DNA from: Bradyrhizobium glycinis
GTDB taxonomy: Bacteria > Pseudomonadota > Alphaproteobacteria > Rhizobiales > Xanthobacteraceae
Direction: 5' to 3'
Assembly (NCBI RefSeq): GCF_016031655.1
Contig: NZ_JACCHQ010000011.1
Coordinates: 62,001 to 126,000, forward strand
DNA length: 64,000 bases
How positions within the stretch are numbered: position 1 is the stretch's first letter; the number at the start of each line of letters is the position of its first letter. The position numbers were made by a program, and so were the translations under genes. Below the pieces are notes generated by a model. The model saw only the letters and a program-made list of their open reading frames with translations, did not search any database and had not been told where the DNA came from. Positions 32,195 to 42,302 of the stretch are shown here, one piece after another.

Positions 32195-33186
32195 TGGCGC
32201 AGGCGCCAATCCAGTTTGACCGCGCCTCGGGGGCCCTTGAAGGGGCCAACCTGTGGGAGCGGACGGCTGCCTTGGCGCTGGTGACGGGATCGAAGATCTC
32301 CTCGCACTTCTCGCATATGGGCTACATCGCCTGCGCGAATTTGCTGCGCAAGACGCTGCCCGAGCGGAACATCGCGATCAGGCTCAATCCCGACGCCGTG
32401 TTCGAGTTCCCTTACGGCGACGGCTATTGGAGCAAGCTGCTCAACCGCTCCTACATTTACGAGGACGAGCTCGAGCTCTTGTTCGCCAACTCCATCGACG
32501 TCGACTACACGCTGCTCGATTGCGGCGCCAATTACGGCTATTGGTCGGTGCTGGTCTCGAGCAAGCCGTTCGGCGCGCACAAGGCGATCGCGATCGAGCC
32601 GTCGGGCCAGAACTATTCGAAGCTCGCCAACAACGCCCGCATCAACGCTGGCCGCTTCGAGACCATGAAATGCGCCATCGGCGCGGCGCGCGGCACCGCG
32701 CGTCTGTCGGGCACCAAGCACGAGGCCTTCAGCATCGCCGGCGATCAGTCGGCGGGAGGCGAGGAGGTGCCGGTGATCGCGCTCGACAATTTGATCGAGG
32801 ACGGCAAGGTCGCGGCCACCGGCAAGTACCTGATCAAGCTCGACGTCGAGGGCGTCGAGATCGAGGCGATCAAGGGCGGGGCACGACTGCTTCAGGCCGA
32901 CAGCGTCATCATGTGCGAGGAGCACGGCAGCGACCGTTCTCATGCCGTGTCGCGTTTCATCCTCGAGCAGACCCCGCTGAAGCTGATCGTGTTCGATCCG
33001 CGCAGCAACCGCATGGAGACCGTGACCGAGCTGTCGATCCTCGATCGCATCAAGGTCTCGACCCACGTCGGCTACAACGTCTTCGGCACCGCAAGCGCAT
33101 TCTGGCAGGACAGGATCGAAGCCCTCAACGCCAAGAACCTGAATGCCAAAAATCTGAATGCCAAGTCCGCGCGCCGCATGCAGTGA
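32194..33186 (+). CDS. FkbM-family methyltransferase inside the nuo operon
   Basis: The product is 330 residues. The SAM-binding motif LLDCGANYGYWSVL is at about 108-121, followed by AIEPSGQNY and the FkbM block KLDVEGVEIEAIKGGA. No signal or membrane helix was seen, so it is cytoplasmic. The ATG overlaps the nuoD stop and nuoE follows after 12 bases, so it is made with complex I. The C-terminus ends in a short repeat of LNAKN. Known FkbM enzymes O-methylate small molecules or glycans. A target in complex I assembly is a guess from position, prompted by the mitochondrial factor NDUFAF7, which methylates the NuoD homologue but is a different family. Confidence 0.9.
   Translation: MAQAPIQFDRASGALEGANLWERTAALALVTGSKISSHFSHMGYIACANLLRKTLPERNIAIRLNPDAVFEFPYGDGYWSKLLNRSYIYEDELELLFANSIDVDYTLLDCGANYGYWSVLVSSKPFGAHKAIAIEPSGQNYSKLANNARINAGRFETMKCAIGAARGTARLSGTKHEAFSIAGDQSAGGEEVPVIALDNLIEDGKVAATGKYLIKLDVEGVEIEAIKGGARLLQADSVIMCEEHGSDRSHAVSRFILEQTPLKLIVFDPRSNRMETVTELSILDRIKVSTHVGYNVFGTASAFWQDRIEALNAKNLNAKNLNAKSARRMQ
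33124..33165 (+). repeat. 15-bp coding tandem repeat at the FkbM gene 3' end
   Basis: The codons for LNAKN are repeated 2.8 times with synonymous and near-synonymous changes, giving an Asn/Lys-rich tail on the methyltransferase. Such repeats can vary in copy number by slippage. Confidence 0.8.
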
Positions 33187-33198
33187 GAGATTGAAGAG

Positions 33199-33810
33199 AT
33201 GTCCGTTCGCCGATTAGCACCGAAGGAAGTCCAGCCCGCGAGCTTTGCGTTCACGGAGGAGAACCTGGCATTCGCCCGGCAGCAGATCGCGAAATATCCC
33301 GCCGGCCGCCAGGCCTCCGCCGTCATCGCCATCCTCTGGCGCGCGCAGGAGCAGAACGAGGGCTGGGTGTCCGAAGCCGCGATCCGCGTCATCGCCGACA
33401 TGCTCGACATGCCCTATATCCGCGTGCTGGAAGTCGCGACCTTCTACACCATGTTCCAGCTGGCCCCGGTCGGCAAGAAGGCCCACGTCCAGGTCTGCGG
33501 CACCACGCCGTGCCGGCTGCGCGGCGCCGAGGACCTGATCCACGTCTGCGAGCACCGCATCCATCACGAGCCCTTCCATCTCTCCAAGGACGGCAATTTC
33601 AGCTGGGAAGAGGTGGAGTGCCTGGGCGCCTGCGTGAACGCTCCGATGGTGCTGATCGGCAAGGACACCTATGAGGACCTGACCAAGGAAAGCTTCGGCA
33701 AGGTGCTCGATGGCTTCGCTTCGGGCAATCCGCCGAAGCCCGGTCCGCAGAACGGCCGCCAGTTCTCGGCGCCGATCACCGGGCCGACCACGCTGAAGGA
33801 GACCACCTGA
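33199..33810 (+). CDS. nuoE: NADH-quinone oxidoreductase subunit E (2Fe-2S)
   Basis: The product is 203 residues. The thioredoxin-like 2Fe-2S domain has its four cysteines in CGTTPC and CLGAC. It is part of the NADH dehydrogenase module with NuoF and NuoG. The tail after residue 175 is Pro/Gly-rich and longer than in E. coli. Its stop overlaps the next ATG. Confidence 0.96.
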   Translation: MSVRRLAPKEVQPASFAFTEENLAFARQQIAKYPAGRQASAVIAILWRAQEQNEGWVSEAAIRVIADMLDMPYIRVLEVATFYTMFQLAPVGKKAHVQVCGTTPCRLRGAEDLIHVCEHRIHHEPFHLSKDGNFSWEEVECLGACVNAPMVLIGKDTYEDLTKESFGKVLDGFASGNPPKPGPQNGRQFSAPITGPTTLKETT

Positions 33811-34016
33811 TGCGTGATCTCGCTTCGTCGGTAGCGCAGGGGAGCGGTGGCATGAAGAAGTGGGGCTTCATCGCGATGCACGCCGTGGTGGCGGCCGCCT
33901 TCATCTTCCTGCTGCAGCGCTTCGGCCTGAACGCATCGCTGGAATCGGCTTCGCTCTGGGCGCTGACGTTTGGCATCTGCGCCGCCGGACTTGCCTACAA
34001 GCAGTCCAATCGTTGA
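33810..34016 (+). CDS. 68-residue two-helix membrane protein between nuoE and nuoF
   Basis: The start overlaps the nuoE stop (TGATG). A polar N-terminus is followed by two likely helices (WGFIAMHAVVAAAFIFLLQ and LWALTFGICAAGLAY) and the tail KQSNR. An internal ATG at 33852 (MKKWGF) with GGAG upstream is an alternative start. I recall similar small proteins at this place in other rhizobial nuo operons, without function. It could be a lineage-specific accessory subunit or assembly helper of the membrane arm; this is inference. Confidence 0.78.
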   Translation: MRDLASSVAQGSGGMKKWGFIAMHAVVAAAFIFLLQRFGLNASLESASLWALTFGICAAGLAYKQSNR

Positions 34017-34031
34017 TCGGAAAGCACTGAT

Positions 34032-35357
<1,326 letters not shown>

Positions 35358-35361
35358 GACA

Positions 35362-35571
35362 ATGGCCAACGAACCCGACAGCATCGTGCTCGCCTTGCTC
35401 CGCAAGATCGATCAGCGAACCGAGAGGATGGCAGACGATCTGCAGGATCTGAAGGTGCGCGTGACCGCGGTGGAGGAGGGGTTGGCCGGAGTGAACCGCC
35501 GACTTGACCGGCTGGAGATTCGCGTCGACAGGATCGAGAGACGCCTCGAACTGACCGACGCCACGCATTGA
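35362..35571 (+). CDS. 69-residue coiled-coil protein between nuoF and nuoG
   Basis: After a short start the chain is one long charged heptad-like helix (LLRKIDQRTERMADDLQDL and later RRLDRLEIRVDRIERRLEL). Leucine, valine and isoleucine are spaced as in a coiled coil. ATG 35362 follows the nuoF stop by four bases with GGAG upstream. Similar short coiled coils occur widely as hypothetical proteins in Bradyrhizobium, often unrelated to nuo. It may be an accessory factor or a passenger; it is probably translated. Confidence 0.75.
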   Translation: MANEPDSIVLALLRKIDQRTERMADDLQDLKVRVTAVEEGLAGVNRRLDRLEIRVDRIERRLELTDATH

Positions 35572-35584
35572 GAGAACTGAGTCT

Positions 35585-37660
35585 ATGACCAAGCTCATCA
35601 TCGACGGCAAAGAGATCGACGTCCCCGCCGAGTACACGCTGCTTCAGGCGTGCGAGGCGGCCGGCGCCGAGATTCCGCGCTTCTGCTATCACGAGCGGCT
35701 GTCGATCGCCGGCAATTGCCGGATGTGCCTCGTCGAGGTGAAGGGCGGCCCGAAGCCGGTCGCGAGCTGCGCCTGGGGCGTGCGCGACTGCCGTCCGGGC
35801 CCCAAGGGCGAGCCGCCGGAGATTTCGACGCGGTCGCCGATGGTGAAGAAGGCACGCGAAGGCGTGATGGAGTTCCTTCTGATCAACCATCCGCTGGACT
35901 GCCCGATCTGCGACCAGGGCGGCGAGTGCGACCTGCAGGACCAGGCGATGGGCTATGGTGTCGATACCAGCCGCTTCGCCGAGAACAAGCGCGCGGTCGA
36001 GGACAAATATCTCGGCGCGCTGGTCAAGACCTCGATGAACCGCTGCATCCAGTGCACGCGCTGCGTCCGCTTTTCGGCGGAAGTGGCCGGCGCGCCCGAG
36101 ATGGGCGCCACCGGCCGCGGCGAGGACATGGAGATCACGACCTATCTCGAGCACGCGCTGACGTCGGAACTGCAGGGCAATCTCGTCGACATCTGCCCGG
36201 TCGGCGCGCTGACCTCGAAGCCCTATGCCTTCGCGGCGCGCCCGTGGGAGCTCGGCAAGACCCAGTCGATCGACGTCATGGACGGTCTTGGCTCTGCGAT
36301 CCGCGTCGACACCCGTGGCCGTGAGGTGATGCGGATCTTGCCGCGCATCAACGAGGCCGTGAACGAGGAGTGGATCTCGGACAAGACCCGGCACGTGGTC
36401 GACGGCCTGCGTACCCAGCGTCTTGACCGGCCCTATATCCGCGAGGCCGGCAAGCTGCGCGCCGCGAGCTGGCCCGAGGCCTTCGCCGCCATTGCCGCCA
36501 AGGCGGCCCGCACCGACGGCAAGCGCATCGGCGGAATCGCCGGTGATCTCGCCGGCGTCGAGGAGATGTTCGCGCTGAAGGACCTGCTCGCCAAGTACGG
36601 CTCGAGCAATCTGGCGGTGCAGGGCGGCGATGCCTTCGATCCCGCGCTCGGCCGCGGCTCCTACATCTTCAACCCGACGCTCGCCGGCATCGAGCAGGCC
36701 GACGCGCTGCTCATCATCGGCGCGAACCCGCGCAAGGAGGCGGCCGTGTTCAACGCCCGCATCCGCAAGCGCTGGCGCGCCGGCGGCTTCAAGGTCGGTG
36801 TGATCGGTGCCAAGGCCGACCTGACCTATGATTACGACCATCTCGGTGCCGGCACCGAGACGCTGGGTGAGCTCGCCGCCGGCAAGCACTCCTTCATGGA
36901 CGTGCTGAAGAACGCCAAGAACCCGATCATCCTGGTCGGTGCGGGCGCGGCCGCCCGTCACGACGGCGCCGCCATTCTCGCAGCCGCCGCCAAGCTCGCG
37001 CTCGATGTCGGCGCGGTGAAGGACGGCTGGAACGGCTTTGGCGTGCTGCACGAGACCGCCTCGCGCGTCGGCGCGCTCGACATCGGCTTTGCCGCAACCA
37101 GCGGCGGCCTCAATGCCGCGCAGATGACGACCTTCGGCACGCTCGACTTGCTGTTCCTGCTCGGCGCCGACGAGATCAAGGCCCCGGACGGCACCTTCGT
37201 CGTCTATATCGGCACCCACGGTGATCGCGGCGCACACCGCGCCGACGTCATCCTGCCGGCGGCTGCCTACACCGAGAAGTCCGCGATCTACGTCAACACC
37301 GAAGGCCGCGTGCAGATGACCGGCCGCGCCGCGTTCCCGCCGGGCGAGGCCCGCGAGGACTGGGCGATCATCCGCGCGCTGTCGGAAGCGCTCGGCAAGA
37401 AGCTCGGCTACGACTCGCTTGCGCAGCTGCGCCAGGCGGTGTTCAAGGCCGTGCCGCATCTGATCCGTCTCGACCAGATCGAGGCCGGCTCGGCCGACCA
37501 GGTCAAGAAGCTGGCGGGGAAGGGCGGCTCGCCCGAGAAGGCGCCGTTCAAGCCTCTGGTCGAGGACTTCTATTTGACCAACCCAATCGCGCGTGCGTCC
37601 GCCGTGATGGCGGAATGCTCGCGCCTCGCCTCCGGGCAGATGCTGACCGCAGCAGAGTGA
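35585..37660 (+). CDS. nuoG: NADH-quinone oxidoreductase subunit G
   Basis: The product is 691 residues. The N-terminal 2Fe-2S site has Cys34, 45, 48 and 62. The His/Cys-ligated N5 cluster is in HPLDCPICDQGGEC, followed by a 4Fe-4S site in CIQCTRCVRF with the last Cys in DICPVGAL. The C-terminal molybdopterin-oxidoreductase-like domain lacks a cofactor, as in the family. It carries electrons along the peripheral arm. Confidence 0.97.
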   Translation: MTKLIIDGKEIDVPAEYTLLQACEAAGAEIPRFCYHERLSIAGNCRMCLVEVKGGPKPVASCAWGVRDCRPGPKGEPPEISTRSPMVKKAREGVMEFLLINHPLDCPICDQGGECDLQDQAMGYGVDTSRFAENKRAVEDKYLGALVKTSMNRCIQCTRCVRFSAEVAGAPEMGATGRGEDMEITTYLEHALTSELQGNLVDICPVGALTSKPYAFAARPWELGKTQSIDVMDGLGSAIRVDTRGREVMRILPRINEAVNEEWISDKTRHVVDGLRTQRLDRPYIREAGKLRAASWPEAFAAIAAKAARTDGKRIGGIAGDLAGVEEMFALKDLLAKYGSSNLAVQGGDAFDPALGRGSYIFNPTLAGIEQADALLIIGANPRKEAAVFNARIRKRWRAGGFKVGVIGAKADLTYDYDHLGAGTETLGELAAGKHSFMDVLKNAKNPIILVGAGAAARHDGAAILAAAAKLALDVGAVKDGWNGFGVLHETASRVGALDIGFAATSGGLNAAQMTTFGTLDLLFLLGADEIKAPDGTFVVYIGTHGDRGAHRADVILPAAAYTEKSAIYVNTEGRVQMTGRAAFPPGEAREDWAIIRALSEALGKKLGYDSLAQLRQAVFKAVPHLIRLDQIEAGSADQVKKLAGKGGSPEKAPFKPLVEDFYLTNPIARASAVMAECSRLASGQMLTAAE

Positions 37661-37670
37661 GCGTGATCTG

Positions 37671-38738
37671 ATGGAATTCTTCGAAAGCGCATTCTGGACC
37701 GGATTTCTCTGGCCGCTGATCATCATGGTCGCGCAGAGCGTCCTGGTGCTCGTCGTCCTGCTGGTGGCGATCGCCTACATCCTGCTCGCCGACCGCAAGA
37801 TCTGGGCGGCGGTACAGATCCGCCGCGGCCCGAACGTGGTCGGTCCGTGGGGCCTTCTGCAGTCTTTCGCCGACCTGCTCAAGTTCGTGCTGAAGGAGCC
37901 GATCATCCCGGCCGGCGCCAACAAGGGTGTGTTCCTGCTGGCGCCGCTGGTGTCCTGCGTGCTCGCGCTCGCCGCCTGGGCGGTGATCCCGACCAATCTC
38001 GGCTGGGTGATCTCCGACATCAATGTCGGCGTCCTCTTCATCTTCGCGATCTCGTCGCTGTCGATCTACGGCATCATCATGGCCGGCTGGTCGTCGAACT
38101 CGAAATATCCCTTCCTGGCTGCGCTGCGCTCGGCCGCGCAGATGGTGTCCTACGAAGTCTCGATCGGTTTCGTGATCATCACCGTGCTGCTCTGCGCCGG
38201 CACGTTGAACCTCACGGCCGTGGTCGAGGCCCAGCATGCGCGCGGCCTCGCCAGCCTGATCGGGCTGCCGCAGCTCACGATCCTGAACTGGTACGTCTGG
38301 CCGCTGTTCCCGATGTTCGTAGTGTTCTACGTCTCGGCGCTGGCGGAAACCAACCGTCCACCCTTCGACCTCGTCGAAGCCGAATCCGAGCTCGTCGCCG
38401 GCTTCATGGTCGAATACGGCTCGACGCCCTACCTCTTGTTCATGCTCGGCGAGTATGTCGCGATCGTCACGATGTGCGCGTTGGCGACCATCCTGTTCCT
38501 CGGAGGCTGGCTGCCGCCGGTCGATCTGCCGCCCTTCAACTGGGTGCCGGGGATCATCTGGTTCTCGCTGAAGCTGTTCTTCATGTTCTTCCTGTTCGCG
38601 ATGGCGAAGGCGATCGTGCCGCGCTACCGCTACGACCAACTGATGCGCCTTGGCTGGAAGGTATTCCTGCCGTTGTCGCTGGTGATGGTGGTCGTGGTGG
38701 CCGGCGTGCTGCATTTCGCCGGCATCGCGCCGAAGTGA
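37671..38738 (+). CDS. nuoH: NADH-quinone oxidoreductase subunit H
   Basis: The product is 355 residues with eight membrane helices. Conserved parts are RRGPNVVGPWGLLQSFADLLK and the quinone-chamber loop ETNRPPFDLVEAESELVAG. It joins the membrane arm to NuoB/D and forms the quinone entry. It follows nuoG by 10 bases. Confidence 0.97.
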   Translation: MEFFESAFWTGFLWPLIIMVAQSVLVLVVLLVAIAYILLADRKIWAAVQIRRGPNVVGPWGLLQSFADLLKFVLKEPIIPAGANKGVFLLAPLVSCVLALAAWAVIPTNLGWVISDINVGVLFIFAISSLSIYGIIMAGWSSNSKYPFLAALRSAAQMVSYEVSIGFVIITVLLCAGTLNLTAVVEAQHARGLASLIGLPQLTILNWYVWPLFPMFVVFYVSALAETNRPPFDLVEAESELVAGFMVEYGSTPYLLFMLGEYVAIVTMCALATILFLGGWLPPVDLPPFNWVPGIIWFSLKLFFMFFLFAMAKAIVPRYRYDQLMRLGWKVFLPLSLVMVVVVAGVLHFAGIAPK

Positions 38739-38746
38739 GGGCCGTC

Positions 38747-39241
38747 ATGGGTATCAACGTCAACGCCACTGCACGCTCGCTTCTGCTGTCGGAATTCGTC
38801 TCGGCGTTCTTCCTCGCCATGCGCTACTTCTTCCAGCCGAAGCCGACCATCAACTATCCGTTCGAGAAGAACCCGATCTCGCCGCGGTTCCGCGGCGAGC
38901 ACGCGCTGCGCCGCTATCCGAACGGCGAAGAGCGCTGCATCGCCTGCAAGCTGTGCGAGGCGATCTGCCCGGCGCAGGCCATCACCATCGAGGCCGGCCC
39001 GCGCCGCAACGACGGCACCCGCCGCACCGTGCGCTACGACATCGACATGGTGAAATGCATCTATTGCGGCCTCTGCCAGGAAGCCTGTCCGGTCGATGCC
39101 ATCGTCGAAGGCCCGAACTTCGAGTTCGCGACCGAGACCCGCGAGGAACTCTATTATGACAAGGCCAAGCTGCTCGCCAACGGCGACCGCTGGGAACGCG
39201 AGATCGCGAAGGCGATCGAGCTCGACGCGCCGTACCGGTGA
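38747..39241 (+). CDS. nuoI: NADH-quinone oxidoreductase subunit I (two 4Fe-4S clusters)
   Basis: The product is 164 residues. The two ferredoxin motifs CIACKLCEAICP and CIYCGLCQEACP carry clusters N6a and N6b. The amphipathic N-terminal helix (LLLSEFVSAFFLAMRYFF) lies on the membrane. The true start is ATG 38747; the same frame is open much further upstream, antisense-free but non-homologous. Confidence 0.97.
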   Translation: MGINVNATARSLLLSEFVSAFFLAMRYFFQPKPTINYPFEKNPISPRFRGEHALRRYPNGEERCIACKLCEAICPAQAITIEAGPRRNDGTRRTVRYDIDMVKCIYCGLCQEACPVDAIVEGPNFEFATETREELYYDKAKLLANGDRWEREIAKAIELDAPYR

Positions 39242-39250
39242 GGTGAGGGC

Positions 39251-39889
39251 ATGATCCTTCCCGCGCTGTTCTTCTATCTTTTCGCCGGCGTCTGCGTCGC
39301 CTCGGCCGTGATGGTGATTGTCTCGCGCAATCCCGTGCACTCGGTGCTGTACCTGATCCTGGCCTTCGTCAACGCCTCCGGCCTGTTCGTGCTGATGGGC
39401 GCCGAGTTCCTCGGCATGATGCTGATCGTCGTCTATGTCGGCGCGGTCGCGGTGTTGTTCTTGTTCGTGATCATGATGCTCGACGTCGACTTCCTCGAGC
39501 TGCGCGAGGGCTTCATCGAATACTTGCCGGTCGGCCTCGTGATCGGCGGCATCTTCCTGTTCGAGCTGCTGCTCACCGTCGGCTTCTGGGTCATCAATCC
39601 CGGCGTCTCCAAGGCGATCACGGCGGCGATCCCGGCCAATGTCAGCAATACCGAGGCGCTCGGTCTCGTGCTCTATACGAAGTACATCCACTACTTCCAG
39701 CTCGCCGGCATGGTGCTGCTGGTCGCGATGATCGGTGCGATCGTGCTGACGCTGCGGCACAAGGCGAAGGTCAAGCGGCAGGACATCAACGTTCAGAACG
39801 CACGCACGCCCGACATGGCGATGGCGATGCGCAAGGTCGCGTCGGGGCAGGGGCTCTCGGACGCCGATGCTGCGGAGTGGGTGAAATGA
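39251..39889 (+). CDS. nuoJ: NADH-quinone oxidoreductase subunit J
   Basis: The product is 212 residues with five membrane helices. The third-helix region LGMMLIVVYVGAVAVLFLFV, with its pi-bulge, is characteristic. It has a soluble C-terminal tail of about 45 residues. It overlaps nuoK by four bases (ATGA). Confidence 0.96.
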   Translation: MILPALFFYLFAGVCVASAVMVIVSRNPVHSVLYLILAFVNASGLFVLMGAEFLGMMLIVVYVGAVAVLFLFVIMMLDVDFLELREGFIEYLPVGLVIGGIFLFELLLTVGFWVINPGVSKAITAAIPANVSNTEALGLVLYTKYIHYFQLAGMVLLVAMIGAIVLTLRHKAKVKRQDINVQNARTPDMAMAMRKVASGQGLSDADAAEWVK

Positions 39890-40194
39890 CGATCGGGCTC
39901 GGACATTATCTGGCGGTCGGCGCGATCCTGTTCACGCTCGGGATCCTCGGCATCTTCCTGAACCGCAAGAACATCATCGTCATCCTGATGTCGATCGAGC
40001 TGATCCTGCTCTCGGTCAACATCAACCTCGTGGCGTTCTCGACCTTCCTCGGCGACATCGTCGGCCAGGTCTTTGCGCTGCTGGTGCTGACGGTCGCTGC
40101 TGCGGAAGCTGCGATCGGTCTCGCCATCCTGGTGGTCTATTTCCGCAACCGCGGCTCGATCGCGGTTGAGGACGTCAATCTGATGAAGGGCTGA
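39886..40194 (+). CDS. nuoK: NADH-quinone oxidoreductase subunit K
   Basis: The product is 102 residues with three helices. The membrane glutamates needed for proton transfer are present (LMSIELILLSVN and VAAAEAAIGLAI). ATG 39886 overlaps the nuoJ stop and matches the family start; a GTG nine bases upstream is less likely. Confidence 0.97.
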   Translation: MTIGLGHYLAVGAILFTLGILGIFLNRKNIIVILMSIELILLSVNINLVAFSTFLGDIVGQVFALLVLTVAAAEAAIGLAILVVYFRNRGSIAVEDVNLMKG

Positions 40195-40202
40195 GCTCTC
40201 AA

Positions 40203-42302
40203 ATGGTTCAGGCGATCGTTTTCCTGCCTCTGCTGGGCGCCATTTTGGCCGGCCTGATCGCGCTTGTGGGCGCGCATGCCCGCAACCCCTCGGGCGACGA
40301 GGTCGAGCATCACGGCGACCACGGCCACGGCGCGCATGCGCATGCATCCGATACGATCAACGAGGATGCATCCGTCATTCACGAGACGCATCACGAGCCC
40401 GGTGACGGGCATGACGGTCACGGTCCGGCCGAGCCGCCGGCGGCGGGCTCGCGCGCGGCCGAGCTGATCACCACCGGGCTGCTGTTCGTCGCGGCGGCGC
40501 TGTCCTGGATGACGCTGGTCGATGTCGGCTTCATGCACCATGACATGAGGATCCAGCTGCTGCCCTGGATCTTCTCCGGCGACCTCCAGGTCTGGTGGAC
40601 GCTGCGCGTCGATACGCTCACGGCCGTGATGCTGGTGGTGGTGACGACCGTGTCCTCGCTCGTGCACCTCTATTCCATCGGTTACATGGACGAGGACCCG
40701 AACCGGCCGCGCTTCTTCGGCTATCTCTCGCTGTTCACCTTCGCCATGCTGATGCTGGTGACGGCCGACAACCTGGTGCAGCTGTTCTTTGGCTGGGAGG
40801 GCGTGGGTCTCGCCAGCTACCTCTTGATCGGCTTCTGGTACCAGAGGCCCTCGGCGAACGCCGCTGCCATCAAGGCCTTCGTGGTCAACCGAGTCGGCGA
40901 TTTCGGCTTCGCGCTCGGCATCTTCGCGGTCTTCATGCTGGTCGGCTCGACCGATTTCGAGACCATCTTCCACGCCGCGCCCGGCCTCACCGGCAAGACC
41001 ATCAACTTCCTGGGCTGGCACGCCGACGCGCTGACCCTGACCTGCCTGTTGCTGTTCATGGGCGCGATGGGCAAGTCCGCCCAGTTCCTGCTGCACACCT
41101 GGTTGCCGGACGCGATGGAAGGCCCGACCCCGGTGTCGGCGCTGATCCACGCCGCGACCATGGTCACCGCCGGCGTGTTCATGGTGGCGCGTCTGTCGCC
41201 GCTGTTCGAGCTCGCGCCGAATGCCCAGGCCGTCGTGATGTTCTTCGGCGCGACCACGGCGTTCTTTGCCGCGACCATCGGCCTCGTCCAGAACGACATC
41301 AAGCGCATCGTCGCCTACTCGACCTGCTCGCAGCTCGGCTACATGTTCGTGGCGATGGGGGCAGGGGCCTATTCGGTCGGCATGTTCCATTTGTTCACGC
41401 ACGCCTTCTTCAAGGCGCTGCTGTTCTTAGGCTCCGGCTCGGTGATCTACGCGATGCACCACGAGCAGGACATCCGCAACATGGGCGGCCTCTGGAAGAA
41501 GATCCCCTACACCTATGCGGTGATGGTGGTCGGCACGCTGGCCCTGACCGGCTTCCCGCTCACGGCCGGCTATTTCTCCAAGGACGCCATCATCGAGTCC
41601 GCCTACGCCTCGCACAATCCGTTCGCGGTGTACGGCTTCCTGATGACGATCATCGCGGCCGGCCTGACCTCATTCTACTCCTGGCGCCTGATCTTCAAGA
41701 CCTTCCACGGCGAGCCGCATGACGAGCATCACTACGAGGCCGCGCATGAGGCTCCGCTCTGGATCCTGATCCCGATCGGCGTGCTCGCTGTCGGCTCGAT
41801 CCTGGCTGGTTTCCCGTTCAAGGAGCTGTTCGCCGGTCACGGCATCGAGGAGTTCTTCCGTGAGTCCGTGAAGATGAACCCGCACATCATCGAGGAGATG
41901 CACCACATCCCCGCGACCATCGCTTTCCTGCCGACGGTGATGATGGTGGTGGGCTTCCTGATTTCGTACCTGTTCTATATCCAGCGGCCCTACATCCCGG
42001 TCCAACTCGCCAAGGAGCAGCCGGGGCTGTACCAGTTCCTGCTCAACAAATGGTACTTCGACGAGCTCTACGACTTCATCTTCGTCCGTCCGGCGAAGTG
42101 GATCGGCTACCAGCTCTGGAAGAAGGGCGACGGCTTCATTATCGACGGCTTCGGCCCCGACGGCGTCTCGGCCCGCGTGCTGGACGTCACCCGCAACGTC
42201 GTCAAGATCCAGACCGGCTATCTCTATCACTATGCATTCGCCATGCTGATCGGCGCCGCCGGCCTGATCACCTGGTTCATGTTCGGCTTTGGAGGCCAGT
42301 AA
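40203..42302 (+). CDS. nuoL: NADH-quinone oxidoreductase subunit L with a His-rich insert
   Basis: The product is 699 residues, longer than E. coli NuoL (about 613). It is a proton-pumping antiporter-like subunit at the distal end of the membrane arm with a lateral helix. Core motifs are FFGWEGVGLASYLLIGFW, with the essential Glu, and KSAQFLLHTWLPDAMEGPTP. After the first helix, residues 31-82 form a polar loop with eleven histidines. A second His-rich stretch (GEPHDEHHYEAAHE) lies near residue 506. Both should face one side of the membrane; metal binding or proton-surface buffering are possible but untested. Confidence 0.97.
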   Translation: MVQAIVFLPLLGAILAGLIALVGAHARNPSGDEVEHHGDHGHGAHAHASDTINEDASVIHETHHEPGDGHDGHGPAEPPAAGSRAAELITTGLLFVAAALSWMTLVDVGFMHHDMRIQLLPWIFSGDLQVWWTLRVDTLTAVMLVVVTTVSSLVHLYSIGYMDEDPNRPRFFGYLSLFTFAMLMLVTADNLVQLFFGWEGVGLASYLLIGFWYQRPSANAAAIKAFVVNRVGDFGFALGIFAVFMLVGSTDFETIFHAAPGLTGKTINFLGWHADALTLTCLLLFMGAMGKSAQFLLHTWLPDAMEGPTPVSALIHAATMVTAGVFMVARLSPLFELAPNAQAVVMFFGATTAFFAATIGLVQNDIKRIVAYSTCSQLGYMFVAMGAGAYSVGMFHLFTHAFFKALLFLGSGSVIYAMHHEQDIRNMGGLWKKIPYTYAVMVVGTLALTGFPLTAGYFSKDAIIESAYASHNPFAVYGFLMTIIAAGLTSFYSWRLIFKTFHGEPHDEHHYEAAHEAPLWILIPIGVLAVGSILAGFPFKELFAGHGIEEFFRESVKMNPHIIEEMHHIPATIAFLPTVMMVVGFLISYLFYIQRPYIPVQLAKEQPGLYQFLLNKWYFDELYDFIFVRPAKWIGYQLWKKGDGFIIDGFGPDGVSARVLDVTRNVVKIQTGYLYHYAFAMLIGAAGLITWFMFGFGGQ

